This document shows positions 1-11,688 of a stretch of DNA of 64,000 nucleotides, in pieces (the stretch's first letter is position 1; the number at the start of each line of letters is the position of its first letter). The notes beneath the pieces were generated by a model. It saw nothing but the letters and a program-made list of their open reading frames with translations. It searched no databases and had not been told where the DNA came from. The stretch comes from Tragulus kanchil. Taxonomy: Eukaryota > Chordata > Mammalia > Artiodactyla > Tragulidae. Location of the stretch: contig JAIOJX010000004.1 in NCBI GenBank assembly GCA_022376925.1, positions 122,847,123 through 122,911,122 on the forward strand, given 5' to 3'. The translations under genes were made by a program, and so were the position numbers.

Positions 1-574
1 CCCTAAAATATGGTACCATAGTATTTTCAGCAGGAGGTTCACTCCTGAGTTTTTCCCCTAAAATATGTTATACAGCCTTTAGGTGAGACAGCCCTCTCTA
101 TACCTGGAGGAAAGGAACAGTCTTATCTCTGAAAACCAAGAGACATGAAGAAGAATCCTAACAAGCAGGTCTTGCTAAATTCTCCCAGTTGACTCAACTC
201 TATTCCTTAGCCTATCACATTCCTCCACGACCTTCCACTTGCCATCAAATCCACAGTAAAACACTCAGGTCTGTTTCTTTGGGTCTTCATTGCCTTATGA
301 AGGCTTCCATGTCACATAAAATGTATATTAAATATATTTGTATCCTTTCTCCTGTTAATCTGTTTTTGTCTGTTCAATTTCCAGACCCAGTCAAATGTTT
401 CCTCCCCCTACAACCCTGTATTTGAGACATATCAAACCACCTGGGATCCCAAAAACAACCCAGGCTGCTTCATGCTTCTCTGCCTGTGTATCTGACACAC
501 CTTCTACATGGATTATTTCTATGACCCATTCAGCATCAAACCTCCAAAACATTATTCTTCCTTGCAGCCTACTT

Positions 575-765
575 TGAATCTTTTTTTTAAAAAAAATATT
601 TTTAAGAATCATTTGTTTTTATTTTGGCTGCTCAGGGTCTTAGTTACAGCATGTGAACTCTCAGTTGCAATATGGGGGATCTAGTTCCTCGACCAAGGAC
701 TGAACCCAGGCATCCTGCACTGGGAACACGGAGTCTGAGCCACTGGACCACTGGGAATCCTTGAG
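575..765 (-). mobile_element. CHR-type tRNA-derived SINE
   Basis: Reading the minus strand, the head resembles GGATTCCCAGTGGTCCAGTGG, followed by a degenerate B box and an A/T-rich tail (the A/T tract at about 580-600). It is well diverged. The flanks 1-575 and 765-1065 show no recognised element or gene. Confidence 0.75.
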
Positions 766-1079
766 TCCTTTACATCTACAGTGCTCTCAGCATATCTCAT
801 ACATTCCTCTGTTATATCTGTCTATCTGCGGTGTCACTGTGTGCACATCTCTGTCTATCTGTTCAGACAATGAAGGAACTGAGAGCACATATAGTCTAAC
901 TTTATCTTTAAACAGTGCCTGGTACTTTATAGGTACTCAATGCATGTCTGTGAAGCAGACAGATGAGTAAATGAATTAAAACACGTTTATTTTGTTGGTA
1001 AACAGAAAATTATTTTAAATTCTTGCTTTACAAGAGATTAATTTCACTGTTTCTCTTACTTCAATCAACTAATAGTTGA

Positions 1080-2095
1080 AAGGTCAAAAACTAAGATCAT
1101 GGCATCCGGGTCCATCAGTTTATAGCAAAGAGATGGGGAAAAAGTGGAAGTGGTGACAGATTTTATTTTCTCAGGCTCCAAAATCATTGCACATGGTGAC
1201 TGTTGCCACAAATTAAAAGACGCTTTGCTCCTTGAAAGAAAAGCTATGACAAACCTAGACAGCTTATTAAAAGATAGAGGCATCACTTTGCTGACAAAGG
1301 TCAAAGCAAAGTATAGTCAGAGCTATGGTTTTTCCATTAGTCATGTACAGATGTGAGAGTTGGACCATAAAGAAGGCTGAGTGCCAGAGTATTGATGCTT
1401 TCGAACTGTGGTGCTGGAGAAGACTTTTTTTTCTTTTTTTTTTAAGATTTATTTATTTATTTTGGGCGGGGGTCAGGTTGTGGGGGGAGGGGAGCGGGCG
1501 GGCCACTTCTATTGGTCTTTCATTTCTCTATTTTCAGCCGTCTTTGTTCTCTGGTTCCTGTGGGCCTCCCATCACGGTGGCCTCTGTTGTTGCAGAGTGT
1601 CGGCTCTGGGCGCATGCGCTCCAGAGTTCTGGCTCAGTAATTGGACACATTGGTCCAGCTGCTCCGCGGCACGTGGGATCTTCCCAGGCCAGGGCTCGAA
1701 CCGGCGCCCCTTGCACTGCAAGGTGGTGTCCTTAGCCACTGGACCACCAGGGGAAGCCCTGGAGAAGACTCTTGAGAGTCCCTTGGACAGCAAGGAGATC
1801 AAACCAGTCAATCCTGAATATTCATTGAAAGGACTGATGCTGAAGCTGAAGCTCCAATACTTTGGCCACCTGATGTGAAGAGTCAACTCACTGGAAAAGA
1901 CTGTGATGCTGGGAAAGATTGAGGGCAAGAGGAGAAGGGGACAATAGAGAATGAGATTGTTGGATGACATCAATGGACATGAGTTAGAGAAAACTCAGGG
2001 AGATAGTGAATAGGGAAGCCTGGTGTGCTGCAGTCCATGGAGTTGCAAAGAGTAGGACATGACTTAGCAACTGCACAACAACAATAATTGAAATT
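1080..2095 (+). mobile_element. BovB (RTE) LINE 3' fragment interrupted by a SINE
   Basis: The sequence around AAGATCATGGCATCC, CTATGACAAACCTAGA and TGGACCATAAAGAAGGCTGA is typical of the BovB reverse transcriptase ORF, which continues after the SINE (CTTGAGAGTCCCTTGGAC) to the BovB 3' end near GCTGCAGTCCATGGAG. Frames are broken, so this is a dead copy. Confidence 0.9.
1426..1758 (-). mobile_element. Young tRNA-derived SINE inserted in BovB, with 12-bp target-site duplication
   Basis: The minus-strand SINE has head GGCTTCCCCTGGTGGTCCAG, B box GGTTCGAGCCC, a long non-tRNA body with TGGACCAATGTGTCCAATTA and a T-rich end (its poly-A tail on the minus strand). Both sides carry CTGGAGAAGACT (1414-1425 and 1759-1770), a clean target-site duplication, so this is a nested insertion younger than the BovB copy. 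Confidence 0.92.
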
Positions 2096-2696
2096 GTACA
2101 AATTCAAATGTATACTAAGTTCCATTCTCTTCCCATTCTTTCCCTTCCCTTCCAGTCCATTTTCCTTCTGATACACCAAGCAAGAACTTAGCTCCTCCTC
2201 TGGTTTCCCCCCATGAACTCCAACATTATCCCTCAACATCTTCAAATCCTGTCTGGTGTTTGAGATACTTAGGTACACATTTATCCTCCCAACCAGAATG
2301 TGGGTTTCTATGGGGTATGTCCTCAGTCTCATTTTTCTGGGCACCCAGGAGGAGTCCAGAAATCCTAGCTGAATTGACTTGAATCACACAGATACTTTAA
2401 AAGATAGTGTGGATCCTGAAAGATACAAAAATAGATATTTATCTCATAGACATCCTCCTCTGGTTTTAAAGAAAAAAATAACTCACCACAAACAACTATT
2501 GCATGATGAATAAAAAAGACAAAAATTCAAAAAAAAAAGACAACCAAACAAAACCCACAAACTCTCTCAAGGCTGTCTCCTAAAACAAGGGCAGGTTTGT
2601 TACAAGTTCCCCTAACCTGAGCACCTCTGGCTGGAAAATTTCTGAAACCTGTGAGTTTGACGAGATGCCCCACTGCTTTGGTACAGCGTTCTAAGG
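2096..2696. other. No gene or clear repeat
   Basis: Non-coding sequence with an A-rich tract near 2500-2550; I recognise nothing specific. Confidence 0.5.
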
Positions 2697-4848
2697 TTCC
2701 CAGTGAGGCACACCTCGAATGTGGGTAGACATTCCTAAGAAGGCTGTTTGAGTTGGAAGCTTCCAGTGTTTACAGACCAAGGTTTGCTCCTGCCCACAGA
2801 CAATAAAAACAACCTGATTATGGCTTTCCTTTGGAAGGCTACCGGGGTTAGAAATGATCATAAAATAAGTAAAGAAGGCTCTATTGCCCTGTTTTTATTT
2901 TAAGAGTGTGACACGTTAGTAACCTCCAGCAGATGTGGCTGTATTTTAAAGCATGAGGACTAATCCCGGCTCTATTTTCAAGACCTTCTCTGCACTCCTC
3001 CATTCCTCCAAAATGGTTCTGCAAACAGACACATCCATGCACTTGCCTCTGGCCTCCTCGCTCCTCCTTACCTTCTCTGTGTTCACTCTTTCCCAGGGAA
3101 GCCAACAGCAACACTAATTAGCAGTGACTTAAATCTCACTGCTAGGACGCTAGCGGGCCAGTGTTCGCCCAGGATTCCAAAGCAGTCCTCCTCCCTCGCC
3201 CAGAGCTCAAAGACTGACAGTTAACTATGCAGTCCTGAAGGGCAGTTCTGAAATTGAATCTATCATGCACGTTATTCCTAAATCTTTACCTTTTGTATTG
3301 TGTAACATCCTTTCATGCCCAAGAACCCTGACACACACAGCTGCCCCGAATGGAGCACACTTGCTCCACATCTCTCTCAGCCTTCAGGACCCTGCTGAAT
3401 ATCACCTTCTTAGTGTCAGACCAGACAGAGCTAGCTGCTCAGCCCCCTGTATTATTAAATCATTATTTTCCTTCTCAAGGGGATCTTCCTGACCCAGGGA
3501 TTGAACCCAGGTCTACTGTATTGCAGGTGGTCTCCTGCATTGCAGGCGAATTCTTTATTAACTGAGCTGCCAGGGAAGCCCAAATAAGTATTCTAATATC
3601 TATTTATTTGTGCTGGGTCTTAGTTTCTCAAGAACACTGGCTCAATAGTTGGGTCTTGGGCTTAGCTGTCCCTTGGCAGGTGGACTCTTAGTTCTCCACC
3701 CAGTGATCAGATTTGGGTATCCTGCATTGGAATACGGATTATTAACGACTGGATCACCGAGAGTCTAATTCCATTTAGACCATTTTCCCAGTGAGGCACA
3801 CCTCGAATGTGGGTAGACATTCCTAAGAAGGCTGTTTGAGTTGGAAGCTTCCAGTGTTTACAGACCAAGGTTTGCTCCTGCCCACAGACAATAAAAACAA
3901 CCTGATTATGGCTTTCCTTTGGAAGGCTACCGGGGTTAGAAATGATCATAAAATAAGTAAAGAAGGCTCTATTGCCCTGTTTTTATTTTAAGAGTGTGAC
4001 ACGTTAGTAACCTCCAGCAGATGTGGCTGTATTTTAAAGCATGAGGACTAATCCCGGCTCTATTTTCAAGACCTTCTCTGCACTCCTCCATTCCTCCAAA
4101 ATGGTTCTGCAAACAGACACATCCATGCACTTGCCTCTGGCCTCCTCGCTCCTCCTTACCTTCTCTGTGTTCACTCTTTCCCAGGGAAGCCAACAGCAAC
4201 ACTAATTAGCAGTGACTTAAATCTCACTGCTAGGACGCTAGCGGGTCAGTGTTCTCCCAGGATTCCAAAGCAGTCCTCCTCCCTCGCCCAGAGCTCAAAG
4301 ACTGACAGTTAACTATGCAGTCCTGAAGGGCAGTTCTGAAATTGAATCTATCATGCACGTTATTCCTAAATCTTTACCTTTTGTATTGTGTAACATCCTT
4401 TCATGCCCAAGAACCCTGACACACACAGCTGCCCCGAATGGAGCACACTTGCTCCACATCTCTCTCAGCCTTCAGGACCCTGCTGAATATCACCTTCTTA
4501 GTGTCAGACCAGACAGAGCTAGCTGCTCAGCCCCCTGTATTATTAAATCATTATTTTCCTTCTCAAGGGGATCTTCCTGACCCAGGGATTGAACCCAGGT
4601 CTACTGTATTGCAGGTGGTCTCCTGCATTGCAGGCGAATTCTTTATTAACTGAGCTGCCAGGGAAGCCCAAATAAGTATTCTAATATCTATTTATTTGTG
4701 CTGGGTCTTAGTTTCTCAAGAACACTGGCTCAATAGTTGCGGCTCTTGGGCTTAGCTGTCCCTTGGCAGGTGGACTCTTAGTTCTCCACCCAGTGATCAG
4801 ATTTGGGTATCCTGCATTGGAATACGGATTATTAACGACTGGATCACC
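2697..4848. repeat. Duplication 1: direct tandem pair, offset 1088 bp
   Basis: 2697-3758 recurs at 3785-4848, nearly identical, with small indels (for example GTTGGGTC against GTTGCGGCTC). The 26-bp filler between copies looks like a garbled continuation. Each copy carries a BovB-tail SINE fragment and a CHR-type SINE, both minus strand. Confidence 0.97.
3465..3767 (-). mobile_element. BovB-tail SINE fragment followed by a CHR-type SINE (copy at 4553-4848)
   Basis: 3465-3580 matches the Bov-A2/ART2A family on the minus strand (GATCTTCCTGACCCAGGG and GAGCTGCCAGGGAAGCCC). 3595-3767 is a diverged CHR SINE (GGGTCTTAGTTTCTCAAG ... GGATCACC). Both are repeated in duplication 1. Confidence 0.8.
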
Positions 4849-5224
4849 AGAGAAGTCATTGAAATTCATTTCTTGATATTTTCAGATCTCATCCCGATTT
4901 TCTGTCTTGATATCTCATATCTGATCCCTTATTGGCTCATATTCTAATTATGTTTAGCCTTTCTAGACTGACCTCTGTTCCTTGTTTACCTTGTAGCCTC
5001 AATATTTCCCAGCATCCAATCCTAGGATATGGCAGACATCAAATCAATATTTGTTTTAAAAAAAGAGACTTAAAAAACAATATATATAAGATGATATATT
5101 TAAACCTATAAGTCATAAACTAATGGCATGTTTGGAAGGACATTTGGAAGCAGCCATACTTTCAGTTGGTGCGAGCAGAGTCTTACTAGCATTTTATTCA
5201 ATACAACAGAAAAGGTATACTAAA

Positions 5225-5350
5225 AGTCACTTTTATTAACCGTTTGCTATATGCCAGACACTGTGCTGCTTATATTATTGATTAGTCACTATAACTGACA
5301 CTATAAGACAGACATTCAAATTCCCATCGCAGTGATGAAATAACTATGGT
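5225..5350 (+). mobile_element. MIR fragment
   Basis: The pattern TATATGCCAGACACTGTGCT followed later by TTTACAGAGG is the diverged core of a MIR SINE. The neighbouring 4849-5225 has nothing I recognise. Confidence 0.6.
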
Positions 5351-5367
5351 TTACAGAGGTTGAGTAG

Positions 5368-5560
5368 GGGCTTCCCAGGTGGCTCAGTGGTAAAGAATCT
5401 GCCTACCAATGCAGGAGATGCAGGAGAATCAGGTTCAATCCCTGAGTCAGGAAGATCTGGAAGAGGAAATGGCAACTCACTCCAGTATTCTTACCTGGAA
5501 AATTCCACGCCCAGAAAAAACTGGCAGGCTACAGTCCAATGACTGAGCACGCACACGCAC
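5368..5560 (+). mobile_element. Bov-tA/Bov-A2 SINE with adjoining C/CA-rich low complexity
   Basis: Head GGGGCTTCCCAGGTGGCTCA, then TGCCTACCAATGCAGGAG and the BovB-derived part GGCAACTCACTCCAGTATTC. It ends in a CA/GC-rich microsatellite and C runs (5548-5608). Confidence 0.9.
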
Positions 5561-5618
5561 GTGCACACCCACACACACCTACCCTGCCCCTCCCCCCCCC
5601 ACCCCGCCACATACGCAT

Positions 5619-7822
5619 TGAGTAATTTGTTGAAATTCAAAGAGCAAGTGAGTGCCAGGGCCAGCGCGGGCTCCAGGCCCAGGCCCTCCTGATTCTACCA
5701 GCTGCCTCCATGTGGGGTCACTACAGTGGAAGAGGCCACTGCCCTGAGCTCCAAGCTTGGGTCTGGGCGAGAGACAGCAGCCAAGGCAGGCAGGAGACTC
5801 AGAAAGGCAGAGTCTCTCTTTTTTTTAATTGGAGGGTGATTGCTTTACACCGTTGTGGTGGTCTCTGCCCTACATCAACACTAATCAGTCATAATTATAT
5901 ATACATTTCCCCTCCCTGGTGAGCCTTCCTCCCCAAGGAAGAGTCTTCAAGGAGCTTTCCTTTTTAAGAAACCATTGGGCCTGATGAATATCAGTGACAG
6001 AACATACACAGATGAAAAGTATCCTCTGTCCCCACACAAATGCGCTTGTTTCAATTTCATGGTGTAGATTGGTCCGCCTGCTCTCATCTCCAGATTTCAG
6101 GTCAGCAAACATCTTTTATACTTTCTAAAAGAGGTAAGAGCAAAATTGTTACGCATGAGTCATTCAGGACAGCCACGGAAGTGTAGAGTTTTATGCAACT
6201 TTCCAAAAAAGGCTATGCATTGTCCTGGGCATGAAATGGGGAGGAATCTTTCTGAACATTTCCATCAGTTTGCTCAGTCAGGAAGTGCTCAGCTGATGGT
6301 ACCGTTTTCAGATAAGTGAAAAGCAGAGGAAACAAAAATCTTACCTGAGGAAGATTTCATAAAAATAAACAAGTTTTTATGAATGGGGAAGGATGGCTAG
6401 CAGAGAAAGTACAGATGAAACTCTGAGGGAACAAAAATTCCAAAATAATTCCAAACCACATTAAGGGTGGTCAGGGATGGGAGGATGGAATGGGTCAGGA
6501 ATAGGAGTCCTTGGTTCCTTAAAGACATAGTCCAGCATCACCATTTCAATAGGCAACTTAAATGTCAGAATCTATGACATGGTTGCTCCTTAGTGTGACA
6601 ATTCAGCTACTTGGTAATATTGTTTCCCAAGGGAAAATCTAAACAAAAACTGGGATTGAACTCAAATTATCTAGGTTCTAAGTATTTCTTTCAAAAGTTG
6701 GCGAGACACAGCCAAGGCAGGCAGTGCAGCCCCCTCCCATGAGTAATTTGTTGAAATTAAAGAGCAAGTGAGTGCCAGGGCCAGCGGCTCCAGGCCCAGG
6801 CCCTCCTGATTCTACCAGCTGCCTCCATGTGGGGTCACTACAGTGGAAGAGGCCACTGCCCTGAGCTCCAAGCTTGGGTCTGGGCGAGAGACAGCAGCCA
6901 AGACAGGCAGGAGACTCAGAAAGGCAGAGTCTCTCTTTATTTTAATTGGAGGGTGATTGCTTTACACCGTTGTGGTGGTCTCTGCCCTACATCAACACTA
7001 ATCAGTCATAATTATATATACATTTCCCCTCCCTGGTGAGCCTTCCTCCCCAAGGAAGAGTCTTCAAGGAGCTTTCCTTTTTAAGAAACCATTGGGCCTG
7101 ATGAATATCAGTGACAGAACATACACAGATGAAAAGTATCCTCTGTCCCCACACAAATGCGCTTGTTTCAATTTCATGGTGTAGATTGGTCCGCCTGCTC
7201 TCATCTCCAGATTTCAGGTCAGCAAACATCTTTTATACTTTCTAAAAGAGGTAAGAGCAAAATTGTTACGCATGAGTCATTCAGGACAGCCACGGAAGTG
7301 TAGAGTTTTATGCAACTTTCCAAAAAAGGCTATGCATTGTCCTGGGCATGAAATGGGGAGGAATCTTTCTGAACATTTCCATCAGTTTGCTCAGTCAGGA
7401 AGTGCTCAGCTGATGGTACCGTTTTCAGATAAGTGAAAAGCAGAGGAAACAAAAATCTTACCTGAGGAAGATTTCATAAAAATAAACAAGTTTTTATGAA
7501 TGGGGAAGGATGGCTAGCAGAGAAAGTACAGATGAAACTCTGAGGGAACAAAAATTCCAAAATAATTCCAAACCACATTAAGGGTGGTCAGGGATGGGAG
7601 GATGGAATGGGTCAGGAATAGGAGTCCTTGGTTCCTTAAAGACATAGTCCAGCATCACCATTTCAATAGGCAACTTAAATGTCAGAATCTATGACATGGT
7701 TGCTCCTTAGTGTGACAATTCAGCTACTTGGTAATATTGTTTCCCAAGGGAAAATCTAAACAAAAACTAGTTGGGATGATTGAACATGCAAATTATCTAG
7801 GTTCTAAGTATTTCTTTTCAAA
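5619..7822. repeat. Duplication 2: direct tandem pair, offset 1117 bp
   Basis: 5619-6698 recurs at 6735-7822. The filler at 6699-6734 contains scrambled pieces of the same segment (GCCAAGGCAGGCAG, also at about 5780, and a compressed version of the C-rich tract at 5580-5610), as expected of an unreliable contig end. Confidence 0.97.
5820..5930. mobile_element. Short ancient LINE-like fragment (copy at 6938-7047)
   Basis: ATTGGAGGGTGATTGCTTTAC and the following T/A-rich text resemble the L1-derived sequence common in artiodactyl genomes. Family assignment is tentative. The remainder of 5930-6690 (copy 7047-7822) shows no gene or clear repeat. Confidence 0.4.
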
Positions 7823-8227
7823 ACTCAGGGTGATAGGAAAATAAGTTTGCAAAATATAAGAGGTGTCCTTTAGAAAGGAAGTCATAGCAAACATGGGAGT
7901 GGAAGGGTGGAGTTGAAGAACAGCTAGCCACAGATTCTGTCAATGATCATGGCAGTGAAGTGTGGTTAGAACATCACATCTAATCTTGGTGTGCTATTTA
8001 TCTATGGTTGTAGTCTATCCCCCTTATTAATAACTACTGTTTAATGAGAGTCTGTAATAAATAACAAGTGCTCAATAAGTAAGGTGACTACAGAATTTGT
8101 CATTCAAACCAAGACACTTTTGAGGGTAGAAGGTAGTGGTGTTAATAATCACACTGGGACAACAGGTGAACCAGGGCTTTTCCTGACCAACTGGGACATA
8201 TGGTTGCTCCGTGAATCAGTGATGAGG
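7823..8227. other. No gene or clear repeat
   Basis: Single-copy AT-rich sequence without splice-flanked open frames or recognisable transposon. Confidence 0.5.
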
Positions 8228-8535
8228 GGTTCCCTGCTGGTTCAGCAGTAAAGAATTCACCTGCCAATGCAGGAGATGCAAGAGATGCAGGTTTGATCCC
8301 TGGGTTGGGAAAATCCCCTGGAGTTGTTGTTGTTCAGTTGCTAAGTTGTGTTCAACTCTTTATCGATGCTATGGACTGTAGCCCACCAGGCTCCTCTGTC
8401 CGTTGAATTCTCCAGGCAGAAATAGTGGAGTGGTCGCTATTGCCTTCTTCAGGGGATCTTTCCAACCCAGGGAATGAACCCATGTCTCCTGAACTCCATG
8501 TGGATTCTTTACCAATGAGCCACCTTGGGAAGGCT
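8228..8535. mobile_element. Two SINEs head-to-head: Bov-tA (+) and Bov-A2/ART2A (-)
   Basis: 8228-8325 reads as a plus-strand Bov-tA (TTCCCTGCTGGTTCAGCAG, TGCCAATGCAGGAG). 8326-8535 reads as a minus-strand BovB-tail SINE (ATGGACTGTAGCCCACCAGG ... CCACCTTGGGAAGGC). Together they could form a hairpin in RNA. Confidence 0.85.
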
Positions 8536-8564
8536 GCAACTAGGTTTAGATGAGGTCATAAGGG

Positions 8565-8800
8565 AGGGGCCCTTAGGATGGGATTAGTGCCCTAATAAGA
8601 AGAGATCAAAGAGTGTTGCCTTTTTCCCTCCCATGGGAAGGTACAGCAAGAAGCCAGGAAGAACACTCTCATCAAAACCCAACCATTCTTTCACCCTGAT
8701 CTCAAGACTTCCAGCCTCCAGAACTGTGAGAAAATTCATTTCTGTCACTTAAGCCTCCCAGTCTATGGTACTGTGTCATGACAGCCTGAACAGACACATA
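8565..8800 (+). mobile_element. MLT1-like MaLR LTR, 3' part (copy at 9671-9906)
   Basis: GGGATTAGTGCCCTAATAAG, CTTCCAGCCTCCAGAACTGT and GAGAAAATTCATTTCTGT are hallmarks of the ancient MaLR LTR family. It is repeated only because it falls in duplication 3. Confidence 0.8.
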
Positions 8801-8904
8801 TATCCATCGAGAACTGCTCTTCTGCAAGAACAACAAACTTATTTTAGTGAAATAGTAGCTTAGCCTCACCTACCTTAAATGTGCTCTGAAAACATACATT
8901 AGCC

Positions 8905-9130
8905 TGTGTGCGTGTGTGCTCAGTTGCTTCAGTCACGTCCAAATTTTTGCAGCCCATGGACTGTAGCCCACCAGGCTCCCCTGTCCATGGAATTCTCTTG
9001 GCAAGAATACTGGCGTGGGTTGCCATGCCCTCCTCCAGAGGATTCTTTTGACCCAAGGCTCGAACCCGCGTCTCTTACTTCTGCACTGGCAGGCGGGTTC
9101 TTTACCACTAGCACCCCCTGGGAAGCCCTA
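8905..9130 (-). mobile_element. Bov-A2/ART2A SINE (copy at 10011-10236)
   Basis: It shows GTGTGCTCAGTTGCTTCAGT, ATGGACTGTAGCCCACCAGG, GCAAGAATACTGGCGTGG and a CCCCCTGGGAAGCCC end, a full-length BovB-tail SINE in minus orientation. Confidence 0.92.
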
Positions 9131-9479
9131 CATTAGCCTACAGTCAGCAAGATCACTTAACATGAAGCCCATTTTATAATAAAGTGTTGGCTATCCTATG
9201 TAATTTGACTCGTACTGAAAGTGAAAAGCAGGAGGCTGTCTGTGCAGAGAATGGCTGTGAGGGCCGTGTGCCCTCGTGATCGCATGCCTGACCGGGAGCT
9301 GCAGCAAGCTGCCCTTGCCTGGCATCAGGAGAGAGTATCATTGGCCTGTGAAAAGATTCAAATTCAAAACTGGAGGTCTGGTTTCTGCTGAGCGTGTATC
9401 ACTTTCACACCATCGTAAAGTTGAAAAAGCCTAAGTCAGAAGCTATCTGCATGTACTTTCTTCAATCCTTACAGCAGCC

Positions 9480-9640
9480 CTGAAAGGTGTCTGCAGTTTT
9501 CCTCATTTTTCAGATGAAGAAACTAAACTTCAAAAGGACTTGGTTACTTGTCTAAAGCCGTACAGACCGGAAGCATCAGAGTCTGATTTCCAGCCCAGGC
9601 TTTTCTGACCTCAGAGCCTGGATTTCAGCTGCACACACGA
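9480..9640 (+). mobile_element. MIR (copies at 10586-10744 and 11770-11930)
   Basis: TTTTCAGATGAAGAAACTAAA followed by TCTAAAGCCGTACAGAC is the MIR core. This ancient element occurs three times in near-identical form only because duplications 3 and 4 overlap; real MIR copies would be strongly diverged from one another. Confidence 0.85.
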
Positions 9641-10873
9641 GTTTCTTCGGACAGCATGCAGAGCTAAGGGAGGGGCCCTTAGGATGGGATTAGTGCCCTA
9701 ATAAGAAGAGATCAAAGAGTGTTGCCTTTTTCCCTCCCATGGGAAGGTACAGCAAGAAGCCAGGAAGAACACTCTCATCAAAACCCAACCATTCTTTCAC
9801 CCTGATCTCAAGACTTCCAGCCTCCAGAACTGTGAGAAAATTCATTTCTGTCACTTAAGCCTCCCAGTCTATGGTACTGTGTCATGACAGCCTGAACAGA
9901 CACATATATCCATCGAGAACTGCTCTTCTGCAAGAACAACAAACTTATTTTAGTGAAATAGTAGCTTAGCCTCACCTACCTTAAATGTGCTCTGAAAACA
10001 TACATTAGCCTGTGTGCGTGTGTGCTCAGTTGCTTCAGTCACGTCCAAATTTTTGCAGCCCATGGACTGTAGCCCACCAGGCTCCCCTGTCCATGGAATT
10101 CTCTTGGCAAGAATACTGGCGTGGGTTGCCATGCCCTCCTCCAGAGGATTCTTTTGACCCAAGGCTCGAACCCGCGTCTCTTACTTCTGCACTGGCAGGC
10201 GGGTTCTTTACCACTAGCACCCCCTGGGAAGCCCTACATTAGCCTACAGTCAGCAAGATCACTTAACATGAAGCCCATTTTATAATAAAGTGTTGGCTAT
10301 CCTATGTAATTTGACTCGTACTGAAAGTGAAAAGCAGGAGGCTGTCTGTGCAGAGAATGGCTGTGAGGGCCGTGTGCCCTCGTGATCGCATGCCTGACCG
10401 GGAGCTGCAGCAAGCTGCCCTTGCCTGGCATCAGGAGAGAGTATCATTGGCCTGTGAAAAGATTCAAATTCAAAACTGGAGGTCTGGTTTCTGCTGAGCG
10501 TGTATCACTTTCACACCATCGTAAAGTTGAAAAAGCCTAAGTCAGAAGCTATCTGCATGTACTTTCTTCAATCCTTACAGCAGCCCTGAAAGGTGTCTGC
10601 AGTTTTCCTCATTTTTCAGATGAAGAAACTAAACTTCAAAAGGACTTGGTTACTTGTCTAAAGCCGTACAGACCGGAAGCATCAGAGTCTGATTTCCAGC
10701 CCAGGCTTTTCTGACCTCAGAGCCTGGATTTCAGCTGCACACACAGCAGTGCTCCGGCTTCCCCTGTCTCCTGAGCAGGAGCCATGCATGTCATAGTATG
10801 TCCTCGCCGAACAGATGCTGCAGGAAAGGATGAGGTTGAACAAGAGATCATTCTCCCCCACTTCCTTGCGCTC

Positions 10874-11078
10874 TTGCTCGTGCTCAATCATGTCCCACTC
10901 TTTGCGACCCCATGGACTGCAGCCCCCCAGGCTCCTCTGTCCATGGGAGTTCCCAGGCAAGAATACTGGATTGCCATTTTCTTCTCCAAGGGAATCTCCC
11001 CAAACCAGGGATCGAACCCAAGCTTCCTGAGAATTGGCAGCTGGGTTCTTTACCATTACTGACACCTGAGAAGTCCTT
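10874..11078 (-). mobile_element. Bov-A2/ART2A SINE (copy at 12056-12260)
   Basis: GTCCCACTCTTTGCGACCCC, CATGGACTGCAGCCCCCCAGG and GGGATCGAACCCAAGCTTCC mark a BovB-tail SINE on the minus strand. Open frames of 60-127 codons here are SINE artefacts. Confidence 0.9.
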
Positions 11079-11688
11079 TGCTTGTCTCACTTAAGCCATG
11101 TAAGGTTGCTACTCTGTTCCACCACTGGGGAATATCCCTCCAGTAACAGAATGAAACGTCCATTTCGGCAGACTGTTTTCAAGTGCCTGCCTTCTTTAAG
11201 ACAGCGGTACGAGGTCCCTCTCCAAAAGCCACATGGCTGTGATTAAATCATCAGCTAGTGGGACAAAGCAAATACATAAATTGATAATTAAATATAATTT
11301 TCAAAGCACGGGGCTAGGCATCTGTATGGGAAGGATGGGCACCCAGAGAGGACATGTGGTTTGATCCATGTATGTCAGGAAGCAGAAAGTCAATCTATAT
11401 TTTTTGTTTGTTTCTAAACGTACCATTGAACTTGAGGCAATGTAAAGGGCGGGGAAATCTGTACCTCACTGTCTTCCACAAGAACTAGTGTTGTTGATCA
11501 TGTCCAAGAAGTATTTATCTGAACTAAAAGTTCAGAAAAGGTTAAAAGGCTATTTAAAAAATCTTCATAATTAAATATGATCAGAGTATATTTTATTACC
11601 CAAGAATGGGAGCAATAGTCTGTATTTGAATCTTAGTCTCTGTTCTGATGGGCAGCTTTTACAAAATAATCTTTAGCATTGAACAAGG
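11079..11688. other. Non-coding, no recognised element (copy at 12261-12870)
   Basis: AT-rich sequence without gene features. The 93-codon frame at 12264-12545 has no splice context and is not recognised. Confidence 0.5.

Larger units (their letters stand above)
8559..10744. repeat. Duplication 3: direct tandem pair, offset 1106 bp
   Basis: 8559-9638 recurs at 9665-10744, with a 26-bp unmatched filler. Each copy holds an MLT1-like LTR, a BovB-tail SINE and a MIR. Its right end overlaps the left part of duplication 4, so about 240 bp (from about 9401) occurs three times. Confidence 0.97.

Noticed and set aside
1408..1878. Protein-like frames over 100 codons in SINEs (also at 17463, 29884, 51844, 56486)
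   Set aside because: They translate tRNA-derived SINE sequence, which is why similar peptides recur at each young SINE.
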